From an uncultured Clostridium sp. (GTDB taxonomy: Bacteria > Bacillota > Clostridia > TANB77 > CAG-508), in contig USCB01000017.1 in assembly GCA_900553125.1 (NCBI GenBank), positions 1-36,677 on the forward strand: 36,677 bases of DNA, written 5' to 3'. Below are positions 26,394 to 34,987 of this stretch, piece after piece. Each line of letters opens with the position of its first letter. Position 1 is the first letter of the stretch. The notes under the pieces are model-generated. The model made no database searches. It saw nothing but the letters and a program-made list of their open reading frames with translations, and was not told the origin of the DNA. Both the position numbers and the translations under genes were made by a program.

Positions 26394-27014
26394 CTAACTT
26401 TCTAATTCTGCATATACTACATATCTTTGTGTTGCATATCCAATATTGTTAAATGGATAACATGTGTATACCATTAAAATTTCTTTATCTTTTTGAATAG
26501 GAAGTTTGTCTACATCTGTTTCATTTATTAATTGCATATCATATATTTTATATTTATAATTTCCATATGTAGTTGTAACTTCTATTTCATTTCCCTTTTG
26601 TAATTCTGAAAATCTTCTAAACATTTTTTTTGAATTATGCCCCATATATATTATTGAGCCACCTTCTCCAGGAAAATAGCTACCACTTGAATGTCCTACT
26701 CCTTTTTTTAGGATATCTAAGCTATCTCCATAATATACAGGAAGATCCACATCAATTTTGGGTATTTTTATAGTTGCATATTTTGTTCCATATTCTGGAT
26801 AGTTTTTTATTTTATTGTTTTCATCTACTACTGTTTCAACAACTTCTTTGCCATTGCTTACACCAATTGATACTTTGCTTATTAATGACATTGTTTCTTC
26901 TACTCTAGCCCCAAATAGAAAATAACCTAAGCCTATTAAAATAGCAGTAATAAATAAAGCAACTATTAATTGTATAATAGTTGCTTTTATTGCATTTCTT
27001 ACTAAATTATGCAT
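26394..27014 (-). CDS. Class D-type sortase
   Basis: 206 residues. An N-terminal membrane anchor (about 11-34) precedes the sortase barrel. The catalytic set is H126 in YMGHNS, C185 in VYTCYPF and R197 in ATQRYVVYAEL; KYATIKIPKIDVDLPVYYG opens the barrel as in class D enzymes. It would cut a C-terminal sorting signal and join the protein to the wall or to another acceptor. Its ATG lies inside the end of the LAYTG protein gene (8-base overlap), so the two are translated together, and that protein is the obvious substrate. The LPKTG protein at 27604-30081 may be another. Confidence 0.93.
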   Translation of the reverse strand: MHNLVRNAIKATIIQLIVALFITAILIGLGYFLFGARVEETMSLISKVSIGVSNGKEVVETVVDENNKIKNYPEYGTKYATIKIPKIDVDLPVYYGDSLDILKKGVGHSSGSYFPGEGGSIIYMGHNSKKMFRRFSELQKGNEIEVTTTYGNYKYKIYDMQLINETDVDKLPIQKDKEILMVYTCYPFNNIGYATQRYVVYAELES

Positions 27015-27525
27015 TAGCTAATTTCTTTCTAGCAACTGCTATTGAAACTAGGGCTATAACTGCTATTGAAGAAACAACTAAAACTGTATTATTATTTCCT
27101 GTGTAAGCAAGTTTTCCACTGTTATTGCTAACAGTTTCGATTAGTTTCCCATCTTTGTATAATTTAACTGAATTAGCTTTGAAAACTAATGTAACATCAA
27201 CTATGCTTGCAGCTTGGTTAGCTATTGTTTTTAATTCAGCTTTTTTGTCAGCTGATAATTTTGTGTAGTCTGTAACTCCTGCATCTTCCATTACCTTAAT
27301 AGCTTCTTTTGCTTTTGCTACTATTGCATCAGCTTCTGAATCAGTAACTTTATTGTCTGCTAAATATCTTTCGATTTTAACTTTATCAGCTTTTGTCATT
27401 CCATATTTTGCTCCCATATTATATAGAGTTTCAGCTAAATTATCCTTTGTTGCTGCGTGTACTCCTGTTACTGTCATTAATACTAACATTACCGCTAAAA
27501 TTGAAATTGTTAATAGTTTTTTCAT
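27007..27525 (-). CDS. Small secreted sortase substrate with LAYTG signal
   Basis: 172 residues. Signal peptide 1-24 (VHA-AT), a helical Lys/Asp/Ala-rich body (25-135) and a full sorting signal: LAYTG (139-143), hydrophobic helix (147-164) and basic tail ARKKLANA. Mature protein is only about 115 residues. LAxTG differs from the common LPxTG and is best known from class E sortases, though the sortase next door looks class D. Base composition is clearly less AT-rich than its neighbours and codons look as in highly expressed genes; AAAGGAGG and a near-consensus promoter also point to strong expression. It resembles the small acidic processed surface proteins found beside class D sortases in Bacillota, but I cannot confirm the family. 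First gene of the capsule-control unit. Confidence 0.88.
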   Translation of the reverse strand: MKKLLTISILAVMLVLMTVTGVHAATKDNLAETLYNMGAKYGMTKADKVKIERYLADNKVTDSEADAIVAKAKEAIKVMEDAGVTDYTKLSADKKAELKTIANQAASIVDVTLVFKANSVKLYKDGKLIETVSNNSGKLAYTGNNNTVLVVSSIAVIALVSIAVARKKLANA

Positions 27526-27555
27526 TTTAAATCCTCCTTTTTTTATTATGAGTTA

Positions 27556-27584
27556 ATTATAACATTTAGATTTTATTTGTGCAA
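27556..27584 (-). promoter_or_regulatory. Strong promoter of the sortase/capsule-control operon
   Basis: Minus strand TTGCAC (27579-27584), 17 bases, TATAAT (27556-27561), with TG one base before the -10 (extended -10). The expected start is about 25 bases before the ATG of the LAYTG protein. It is the best promoter in the window and can serve seven genes down to the terminator at 21922. Confidence 0.75.
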
Positions 27585-27603
27585 TAGTTTTTTATAATAT
27601 TTT

Positions 27604-30081
27604 TCATTTTATTTCTTTAAATTTTTGATTCTTTATTAATAAAATTGTTCCTAATATTATTGTTATAATTATTACTAATACTATTGCTCTTTGTAACCCT
27701 GTTTTAGGTAATATTTCTGATGCTAATGCGTTATTTAATTCGTTCCCTGCAAGGGTTAAGTCATCATCTTCTTCATCTGTATCATAGTCTATGTCATCGT
27801 CATCATTATCTGAGCTATAATCATCATATTGGTCATCTTCGTCATCGTCATCACCACTATTATCATTATTGAAATCAGAACCTGAATCATAGTTTGAATC
27901 ATCAACGTCATTGTTATTTTTGTTATTATTTACATTACTATTATTGTTGCTATTATTGTTGCCATCATCTTCACTATTGTTGCTATCGTTATAATCATTT
28001 TTATTTGATATACTTTTTACTTTTATATTTAATGTCATTTTTTGTCCATTCACATCTTTTATTTGTATACTTTCAGTTTGATTTGATGTATATATTTTGG
28101 TTAATGATAATTTATCATCTGATAATGTCCAACCTGTAAGCTTTTGAAGTTCATTATTTGCTGTTATTGTAACTCTAACCCCATTATCTACATTTACATA
28201 ATTTACTTGAGTTTGTAATGGCTCAATTGTTGCTATATCTGTCACTTTTATATTAACTGGTGTTACATTTCCTGCTAAATCCATTACTATTACATTTTCG
28301 CCCTCATCTTTAGTATTTTCTGTATATGTTTTTGTAAGTGTTGTTCCATCTTCAGACAAATCCCATCCTGATACCTTTTTTATTTGTTCATCAGCTACTA
28401 TTGTTACAGTATTACTTTTCTCATCTGAAGATAATCTTTTTGATGTTGTTACATGTGGTGCAATCTTGTCGATATTATTTACATTTACCTCTACTTCTTT
28501 TATATTTCCAATCGAATCTTGTACAGTTACTTTTTCTGTAGTATTTTCTGTATATGTTTTTGTTAATGTTTTTTTATTAACAGCCAACACCCATTTTTCA
28601 TCTTCATTTTTTTCTAATGTTCCGTTTAAAGCTGTTATTTTAACTATAACATCCCTATTTGTTGGGGTAGTATCTGAATAGCTTACCTCTAAAGAAATAT
28701 CGTCCATTAAGAAATATGATATTTCGTTTTCCTTTGCGTATTCTATTACAGTGTTTGCGTCTTTATATGTATATATATTTATTTTGTTTAATGTACAATT
28801 TTTAAATATATCCTTGCCAAATGTTTTTACTGTTTTAGGTATTTTTATATTTGTTAAATTTGTACAATTTTTAAATGCTTCATCACCTATATTTTTTATC
28901 CCGTCATATATAACTACTTGTTTTATATATTTTTCTATACCTTGCCATGGTGCTGGATTCTCAGTTGTAAAATTCTTCATTTTTCCATTACCACATATTC
29001 TTAAAATTCCACTAGATGAAATTGTAGCCTTAACACTATCATTTTCATCTTGTGATATGTCCCATTCTCCTGAGTCTGTATCTGAATTAATAGCTATAGC
29101 TATTTTTTGTTTTCCATCTTCTGTTTGGTATTCAAACACAAATGCATTTTCATTTTTAAATGTGTAAACATTACTTCCATTATTATTTGTTACGTTTTCT
29201 GAATCTGCTATGTTTAATACTGCTACTTTCGTTTTATTTATTGTTGCATATGATATTGTTCCTGACTCTATTATATTAATTGTCATTCCCTGTAGCTTTC
29301 CTGTTTCTATTTTCACTTTATGTTCTACATTTTCACTGAAATCAACTGTTATTTTGCTATTTTGTAAATCAATTTCACAACCTGTAAGTTCAATATCACT
29401 TGCATAGAATGCATCATTTATATTAAGTATTCTTTTTAAAAACCTTGGCATTTCTGCATTTTCATCTGAATTTGTCTGTACTGCAATATTTGTACTTGAA
29501 AGATTAAATGCATTCTCTCCTATTTCTACACCATCTGTTGGAAAATTTAAAACATTTAAATTTAAACAACCTGAAAAAGCATCATCGCCAATTTTCCTGA
29601 CTGTTCCAGGAATAATTATATTTTTTAATGAATGACATTGCTGAAAAGCTGCATTTCCTATTGTTGTTATACTGTTTGATAATTTTACACTTTCAATATT
29701 AACGTTTAGCCAAAAGGCTTTGTTACCAACATTTGTTACCCCATTTTCAAAAATAATGTAATTAAGATTTTTCTCTATATTTTCTTTTTGCCATGGTGCT
29801 TCCTCTGTGTCAAAATCTTTCATTTTTCCATTACCACTTATTGTTAATGTTCCTGTTTCTGAGTCAAATTCTGCTGTTACATTGTCTGCTGTTGTTGCTC
29901 CTACTGAATAAGTTGTAGTTGTTCCCTCAGCTTTGCTTTGTGCCATTTCTTGTATCTGCTGTACTATTATTTCAGTTGTTCCTGTTTGTTTTAAAATTAT
30001 TATGATTATTATGCTTATTAAAATCACTAAGTGTGATATGTTAAATGATATACTTTTTTTATTTTTTGACATTTCTTTCAC
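27604..30081 (-). CDS. LPKTG-anchored surface protein with BspA-like leucine-rich repeats
   Basis: 825 residues. N-terminal hydrophobic signal (about 16-32); two LRR_5/BspA-like blocks (about 64-195 and 337-435) with repeats such as VTNVGNKAF and IIIPGTVRKIGDDAF; three Ig-like repeats (about 465-535, 540-615, 620-690) sharing LTKTYTENT; an Asn/Asp-rich stalk (about 693-776) with long Asp runs; then LPKTG (791-795), a hydrophobic helix (799-817) and a basic end. It is a wall-anchored stalked adhesin-like protein; BspA-type repeats bind host or partner surfaces in other bacteria. The start is a GTG at 30081 (an ATG nine bases on is also possible); the ribosome site is weak. It has its own promoter and is followed, without a visible terminator, by the promoter of the sortase unit. 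Confidence 0.9.
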   Translation of the reverse strand: MKEMSKNKKSISFNISHLVILISIIIIIILKQTGTTEIIVQQIQEMAQSKAEGTTTTYSVGATTADNVTAEFDSETGTLTISGNGKMKDFDTEEAPWQKENIEKNLNYIIFENGVTNVGNKAFWLNVNIESVKLSNSITTIGNAAFQQCHSLKNIIIPGTVRKIGDDAFSGCLNLNVLNFPTDGVEIGENAFNLSSTNIAVQTNSDENAEMPRFLKRILNINDAFYASDIELTGCEIDLQNSKITVDFSENVEHKVKIETGKLQGMTINIIESGTISYATINKTKVAVLNIADSENVTNNNGSNVYTFKNENAFVFEYQTEDGKQKIAIAINSDTDSGEWDISQDENDSVKATISSSGILRICGNGKMKNFTTENPAPWQGIEKYIKQVVIYDGIKNIGDEAFKNCTNLTNIKIPKTVKTFGKDIFKNCTLNKINIYTYKDANTVIEYAKENEISYFLMDDISLEVSYSDTTPTNRDVIVKITALNGTLEKNEDEKWVLAVNKKTLTKTYTENTTEKVTVQDSIGNIKEVEVNVNNIDKIAPHVTTSKRLSSDEKSNTVTIVADEQIKKVSGWDLSEDGTTLTKTYTENTKDEGENVIVMDLAGNVTPVNIKVTDIATIEPLQTQVNYVNVDNGVRVTITANNELQKLTGWTLSDDKLSLTKIYTSNQTESIQIKDVNGQKMTLNIKVKSISNKNDYNDSNNSEDDGNNNSNNNSNVNNNKNNNDVDDSNYDSGSDFNNDNSGDDDDEDDQYDDYSSDNDDDDIDYDTDEEDDDLTLAGNELNNALASEILPKTGLQRAIVLVIIITIILGTILLIKNQKFKEIK

Positions 30082-30109
30082 TTCTTTCGTTTACTTTTTC
30101 TCTAATTTT

Positions 30110-30138
30110 AATATAGCATAATATCTTCTTGTTTTCAA
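30110..30138 (-). promoter_or_regulatory. Promoter of the LPKTG surface-protein gene
   Basis: Minus strand TTGAAA (30133-30138), 17 bases, TATATT (30110-30115). The expected start is about 22 bases before the GTG at 30081, leaving a very short leader. Confidence 0.65.
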
Positions 30139-30144
30139 TATTGA

Positions 30145-30194
30145 GTGTAAAATGTTACATAATTGTATTATTTTTGTAATATTGTTGTAATATT
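30145..30194. promoter_or_regulatory. Inverted and tandem repeats upstream of the surface-protein promoter
   Basis: TGTAA-4-TTACA (30146-30159) is a perfect 5-bp inverted repeat 8 bases upstream of the -35. Next to it TTGTAATATT occurs twice in tandem (30174-30183 and 30185-30194), one base apart. The placing suits a regulator site, but the region is very AT-rich and the last repeat lies in the flippase relic. Confidence 0.3.
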
Positions 30195-30285
30195 AGCTTA
30201 TTTTATTTTTTATTATATTTATTCCCTCTAATATCAATTCATCTTTAACTAGTGCAAGTACTGCAAAATAAATTGCTCCAACCTG
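30193..30285 (-). pseudogene. Relic of a polysaccharide flippase (Wzx/MurJ-like) C terminus
   Basis: A 30-codon frame reads QVGAIYFAVLALVKDELILEG followed by INIIKNKIS and stop (written here in two parts). VGA-YF-hydrophobic-KDE-basic tail is how MVF/MATE-type polysaccharide flippases commonly end. A TGA stands just before the first residue and there is no start or ribosome site. It lies directly after the Wzx-type operon, whose own intact flippase is at 31353-32768, so this is probably the end of a former gene left after replacement of the cassette. Confidence 0.45.
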
Positions 30286-30313
30286 TCAAATTAGAAAAGC
30301 TATTCTTTTTTAA

Positions 30314-31348
30314 TTATTTCCTATTGATATTTATTGTCGCTTTTAACAATGTATTTATTGCTAATGGGACTACAGTTCCAGCAATTGTAAGTAAAATCCA
30401 ATACTTGTTATCGTATACTGGAACAATAGATAATTTTTCTATTTCAACATTGTTACATAATATTTCTATTAAAGTAACTAATTTAAATGAAGTTATATGC
30501 AAACACAATATTGGTATAGTATTCCTTCCCACAAAAGAAAGATACATTGCTATTTTTTTTATTTTACTAATTAGATTTGCTAATAAGTACATCATAATAA
30601 AGCCAAATATTGAAGCAGAAATATATATTAATGGATTATATATTTGATTTTGCATAACGCGTATAACATATTCTCCCAAAATATTATTTAAAACTAATAA
30701 ATATCCTATGCAAAAACCAAATAAAACTAATTTTGATTGTTCTTTATTAAATTTATTCAGTCTTATATAGTTCCCTATATGTCCAACATAGAATAAAATA
30801 AATGAACTGCATATTGTACCAATTTGATAAATATTAAAATCAATTTTATTTAAAATAAATCCAATTAATGAAAGCAAAACAGAAATGATTCCTAATATGG
30901 CAATTTTATTTTCTTTATTTCTTAATAAATAACCCACGATTCCATATACAACCGAAATGAAAAATAATGATTGCAAAAACCAAGTCGAATCTGTAAGGTC
31001 TGTTCTGCCATAAAAAACTAATGTCAAAGCAATTTTTTTTATCATTGTAAATAGCGAAAAATAATTACTTGTAAAATTAATTCTAAACAAGAAATTATTG
31101 CATATTATAAAAAATATATTATACAAAACAAAAGGAACATATAATCCTTTAATTTTTCTCTTAATATAATTAATAAGTTCTTTCTTACTTTCAACCTTTT
31201 TGAAATCAAAAAAATATCCTGATATTATAAAAAAGCATCCCATATGAAATAAAAATACAAAATCATGTCCAAAAAATTGAGTATGACCCATTACCATTAA
31301 AATAATTAATAATCCTTTTAGTACATCATAAGTTTTGTTTCGTTCCAT
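30314..31348 (-). CDS. Acyltransferase 3 family membrane protein
   Basis: 344 residues, about ten hydrophobic segments. MERNKTYDVLKGLLIILMV followed by MGHTQ and FHMGCFFIISGYFF are the N-terminal marks of acyltransferase 3 (OafA/NolL-like) proteins, with the conserved His in MGH. It would put an O-acetyl (or similar acyl) group on the polysaccharide at the membrane. It is the last gene of the Wzx/Wzy unit, 4 bases after the Wzx gene. No convincing terminator follows it. AAAGGA lies before the ATG. Confidence 0.92.
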   Translation of the reverse strand: MERNKTYDVLKGLLIILMVMGHTQFFGHDFVFLFHMGCFFIISGYFFDFKKVESKKELINYIKRKIKGLYVPFVLYNIFFIICNNFLFRINFTSNYFSLFTMIKKIALTLVFYGRTDLTDSTWFLQSLFFISVVYGIVGYLLRNKENKIAILGIISVLLSLIGFILNKIDFNIYQIGTICSSFILFYVGHIGNYIRLNKFNKEQSKLVLFGFCIGYLLVLNNILGEYVIRVMQNQIYNPLIYISASIFGFIMMYLLANLISKIKKIAMYLSFVGRNTIPILCLHITSFKLVTLIEILCNNVEIEKLSIVPVYDNKYWILLTIAGTVVPLAINTLLKATININRK

Positions 31349-31352
31349 AAAA

Positions 31353-32768
31353 CTATCCTTTCATCAATTTTATTTTATTTTTTACTTTAAAATATATATT
31401 TTCAATTATATCTTTATTAAGCAAATATGAAATTATTGACATTATTAATAAAGAAAGAATGTTACTATATAAATAATTCACAAAATACAAACATGTTGTA
31501 AATATAAATAATAAAAATAATATTAATATATTTTTTATATTAACTTTTAAATCTACGTATTTTTTTACATCATATAATCTGTATACTGAAACAATTAAAT
31601 ATGATACTACTGTGGATATAACTGCAGCCCAAATGCCAATTATCTTTATAAAGATTAAATTAATAAAGATATTTAATATAGCTGCCCAAGCAGATGTTTT
31701 TGCCATTTCAGATGATTTCTTCTTTCCTATGTAAATTGCACTTAACATTCCCATTATAATATTAAAAAAAGATCCTAATATAAGAAAAGGTATATATTTA
31801 TATGCATCAATGTAGTTCTCACCAATTAATATATTAAACACAAAAGGCATAACACAAATTATAGCTATACAGCCACATGCAAAAAAACATATGATGTTAT
31901 TAAATGTATTTGATAAATATTCATTGGCATCGGAGTCATTTATATGTAAAGAAACTGCCTCCGTCCAAGATAAATTAAAAATATTGTATAAAGTAACTAT
32001 TACTCCAGAAAATTTTGCAGCAACAGAGTATATTCCATTTGCTGCAGCACCCAAAATCCATGTTATTACGCTTCTATCAGAAACACTAATAATCCACCAA
32101 CAAATACTATTAGGTATCATAGGGATTGAATATTTCAATAGTATTTTTAATAATGTTTTATCATATTCATACTTAAAAACAATCCTATATAATTTAAGTT
32201 TAAAAGACAAATAAATAACACATAACATATTTGATATAATCATTGCTAACAAAATACCAGCAATGCCCTTTTTTAAAAAAACAACTAAAAGTATACTAAT
32301 TAAAGCATTTGATACACCTGCTATAAAACTTGCTATTGAATAATTAAGATTATCTCCCAAACCACGAGCAAATTGTAATAACATATTCGCAAACATCGTA
32401 ATAATTAATATAATTATCAAATGGACAGCATATCTATAATTTATAATAAAATATAATGGTATAAAAATAATTATACATATAATAGATATAATAGATAATA
32501 TTAGTAATGTATTACAAATAATTTCACCTTGTTCTTCTTCTTTTTTTCTTGCTTCTAATAAATATCTAAAAGCCGCATACTCTAATTGCAATGATATTAA
32601 AGGAGCAAATAGATTAATATATGTAATAATCAAATCCACTTTGCCATATTCAGTTGTACTTAAAAAAATAGTATAAATTGGTAATAAAAGAAATGTTATA
32701 AGTTGCGTACTTACTTTTCCTATTAAAATAATAAACGTATTTTTTATTAACTCTTTATTTCTATTCAT
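31353..32768 (-). CDS. wzx: Polysaccharide flippase (Wzx type)
   Basis: 471 residues from the ATG at 32768, which has GAGAGG 9 bases ahead and overlaps the previous gene by 8 bases; the frame is open to 32807 but an upstream start would overlap further. About 12-14 helices; NTFIILIGKVSTQLITFLLL, PIYTIFLSTTEYGKVDLI and SIPMIPNSICWWIISVSDR are typical of the MVF/MATE-like Wzx family. It flips undecaprenyl-linked repeat units outwards for the Wzy polymerase encoded two genes upstream. A WIISVSDRSVITW-type motif is well kept, so the protein looks intact. Confidence 0.94.
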   Translation of the reverse strand: MNRNKELIKNTFIILIGKVSTQLITFLLLPIYTIFLSTTEYGKVDLIITYINLFAPLISLQLEYAAFRYLLEARKKEEEQGEIICNTLLILSIISIICIIIFIPLYFIINYRYAVHLIIILIITMFANMLLQFARGLGDNLNYSIASFIAGVSNALISILLVVFLKKGIAGILLAMIISNMLCVIYLSFKLKLYRIVFKYEYDKTLLKILLKYSIPMIPNSICWWIISVSDRSVITWILGAAANGIYSVAAKFSGVIVTLYNIFNLSWTEAVSLHINDSDANEYLSNTFNNIICFFACGCIAIICVMPFVFNILIGENYIDAYKYIPFLILGSFFNIIMGMLSAIYIGKKKSSEMAKTSAWAAILNIFINLIFIKIIGIWAAVISTVVSYLIVSVYRLYDVKKYVDLKVNIKNILILFLLFIFTTCLYFVNYLYSNILSLLIMSIISYLLNKDIIENIYFKVKNKIKLMKG

Positions 32769-33744
32769 TAATACTTTCCTCTCCATACTCATTATATATA
32801 TATCCATAGAAGGTTTCCTTATTATTCAATGTTTTCAAAAATTTGTGAGACTTATATGATAACTTTTGAAAAGGCATATTCTTTAAATATATATTATATA
32901 AATTTTCGTCAAAATAGTCGTCAATTCTCTCATTTAATTTAGATTCAAAACCATGATCATTTACAGGTAACTCATCAAACATTCTTTTTACATTTGGAAA
33001 TTCCTTATATGCCATATCAACCAACAAATTAGTTAAATAATAATCTACCGGAGCATTAAACTTTTTATGATAATATGATAATGCATCATATAAAAAATTA
33101 ATTAAGAAATTATCGTTATCTGCTTTAACTAAATGAATAGCAAATCTACCTTGTAACAAATAATTTCCAAAATGTAATTCTGCCATGTCAGATTTTTTAG
33201 TATAAAAATTGTAATTACCGCAAATATTTTCTATATTTTCTGTAACAAGAACTGTTGAATCAATCCAAAATCCACCATACTGCGACAAAAGAGCAATTCT
33301 TATAAAATCAGAATATAATGCCATCGATATTTTATTTTGTTCAAATTTATTTTTTATATGTTCAGGAATGGAAATATATTTTTCAATATTATCCAGTGTT
33401 ATAACTCTAATTTCTTGATTCGCTCCTATATTTCTTTTCAAAGAATTATAACAGCATTTTACAATTTCTGGAGCATTCTCAATACCTTGAAACCAACAAA
33501 ACCAAATTGGAAATTTATCAAAATGCGCTTTATTTTCTTTAAATAGTGATATTTTTTTTGAATTATTTTTATATTTTTTAATAATTCGTTTTAACTTATT
33601 TTTTAGAAACTTTTCTTTTCCATATTTCAATCTAGCAAAGTCCGTCGTGGTATCTTGAAATTTATATTTCATCCCATATAATGCATAGTCAAGGCCAATT
33701 CCCTTTATAAAATATAATATTTTGTTAATTTTTGACTTTTTCAT
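32761..33744 (-). CDS. Capsular polysaccharide glycosyltransferase (Caps_synth, GT32-like)
   Basis: 327 residues. FPIWFCWFQGIENAP (about 78-92), SDFIRIALLSQYGGFWID (145-162, with the D-x-D-like metal site at its end) are the signature of PF05704 Caps_synth proteins, related to GT32. It would add one sugar to the lipid-linked repeat unit in the cytoplasm. AAGGAG precedes the ATG; it is 1 base from the Wzy gene upstream and overlaps Wzx downstream. Confidence 0.93.
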   Translation of the reverse strand: MKKSKINKILYFIKGIGLDYALYGMKYKFQDTTTDFARLKYGKEKFLKNKLKRIIKKYKNNSKKISLFKENKAHFDKFPIWFCWFQGIENAPEIVKCCYNSLKRNIGANQEIRVITLDNIEKYISIPEHIKNKFEQNKISMALYSDFIRIALLSQYGGFWIDSTVLVTENIENICGNYNFYTKKSDMAELHFGNYLLQGRFAIHLVKADNDNFLINFLYDALSYYHKKFNAPVDYYLTNLLVDMAYKEFPNVKRMFDELPVNDHGFESKLNERIDDYFDENLYNIYLKNMPFQKLSYKSHKFLKTLNNKETFYGYIYNEYGEESINE

Positions 33745-33745
33745 T

Positions 33746-34987
33746 TTATTCTCCTTTTTTATTCAAACTAATTGCAAAAGGAACTATACACGAAATTATA
33801 TATATATATAACAACTCAATTCCATATAATGGGGTACTGCTTACTCCAATTAATATTACAAATAGTTGTATAGCAAATGAAATAATTAATTCTTCTCTAT
33901 AATTGCTATAAAATTCTTGTTTCTGCATTTTATACGATTTTAATGCAGACTTAATCATATAAAATAATATAATAATTGTACCTACTATTCCAGTTTCACA
34001 TAAAAGTTGTAAATATGTATTATGTACATTTAATAATTGTGCAGAATTATAATACGTACTATAATAATACTTAAAGTTTCCCCATCCAATTCCAAAGAAA
34101 GTGTGTTCATTAAATAATTTTAATGCATAATTATATAATTGTTCTCTACCATTCAGAACATCTGTTGAATTAAATAATCTATCACATACTAATGCAACAC
34201 TCGGAATAAAATTTGATACAATTATAAGTACAGTTCCTGTAATAATACCTCCCAATGATAATTTAAATATCTTGTTTGGAATTTTAGATTTATTTGCAAA
34301 CAAATACTCAACAATAACCGTTATAATTCCAAAGACTAGAGGACCTCTTTTACCAGTCATAAAAATTGCCAATAAAATTACAAGCAACATAATTAAGTCC
34401 GTTTTTTTAAATCTTTTTTTTGCAATACATTTTGAAAACAAAACTATAAATCCTAATGTTAAATAATTAGAATTTGAACCATAATTTCCTGTAAATCCTG
34501 CATTCATATTGCCATGAATTTGATTAATTAAATCAGCATATCCAGATGAATTTCTGAATATTGGTAAAAATAATTTTTCATACAAACTTGGAAATAAAAA
34601 AACAAAGTATGTTCCGATTACATGTTCTAATGTAAAATAACTTACCATTTTATATGGTATCTTTATCCATCTATCCGAGTTTTGCAATATTACCATCAAA
34701 AAAAACACTAGCAAATACAATGTACATGATAAAAAATTATCAATTAATTGCTTATTTCTAAATATATAAATTATAAATATTAAAAATACTGAAAATATAT
34801 ACATCATATTTTTTTTTGTATAATTATTATTTTTCAATTGCATAACAAATATTAGTCCCATAACTAATATTGCTATTGAAATCACTATATAATTAGGTAT
34901 AAAATAACCATATAAAGTCACATTATATGAAATAAACAAAATAATGAAAAACAAGAATTCAAATATTTTATCTATAGTAATTTTCAT
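33746..34987 (-). CDS. wzy: O-antigen polymerase-like protein (Wzy)
   Basis: 413 residues, about eleven helices with a large outer loop. GKRGPLVFGIITV in the middle and FFGIGWGNFKYY, NVHNTYLQLLCETGIVG in the last third are the Wzy_C/O-antigen ligase marks (conserved Arg, Gly-x-Gly and His). It joins flipped repeat units into polymer at the outer membrane leaflet. Its ATG overlaps the stop of the pyruvyl transferase in ATGA, with GGAGG ahead. Confidence 0.92.
   Translation of the reverse strand: MKITIDKIFEFLFFIILFISYNVTLYGYFIPNYIVISIAILVMGLIFVMQLKNNNYTKKNMMYIFSVFLIFIIYIFRNKQLIDNFLSCTLYLLVFFLMVILQNSDRWIKIPYKMVSYFTLEHVIGTYFVFLFPSLYEKLFLPIFRNSSGYADLINQIHGNMNAGFTGNYGSNSNYLTLGFIVLFSKCIAKKRFKKTDLIMLLVILLAIFMTGKRGPLVFGIITVIVEYLFANKSKIPNKIFKLSLGGIITGTVLIIVSNFIPSVALVCDRLFNSTDVLNGREQLYNYALKLFNEHTFFGIGWGNFKYYYSTYYNSAQLLNVHNTYLQLLCETGIVGTIIILFYMIKSALKSYKMQKQEFYSNYREELIISFAIQLFVILIGVSSTPLYGIELLYIYIISCIVPFAISLNKKGE

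Noticed and set aside
27526..27603. Terminator after the LPKTG protein gene
   Set aside because: No stable stem followed by a T-run could be found; only AT-rich sequence and the promoter of the next unit are there.
30250..30265. Near-palindrome GTGCAAGTACTGC as an attachment or regulator site
   Set aside because: The halves do not match exactly and it lies in the coding frame of the flippase relic; no direct copy was found elsewhere in the window.
32769..32807. Longer start for the Wzx flippase
   Set aside because: The extra residues are polar, overlap the upstream gene further and are not typical of Wzx; GAGAGG precedes the ATG at 32768.
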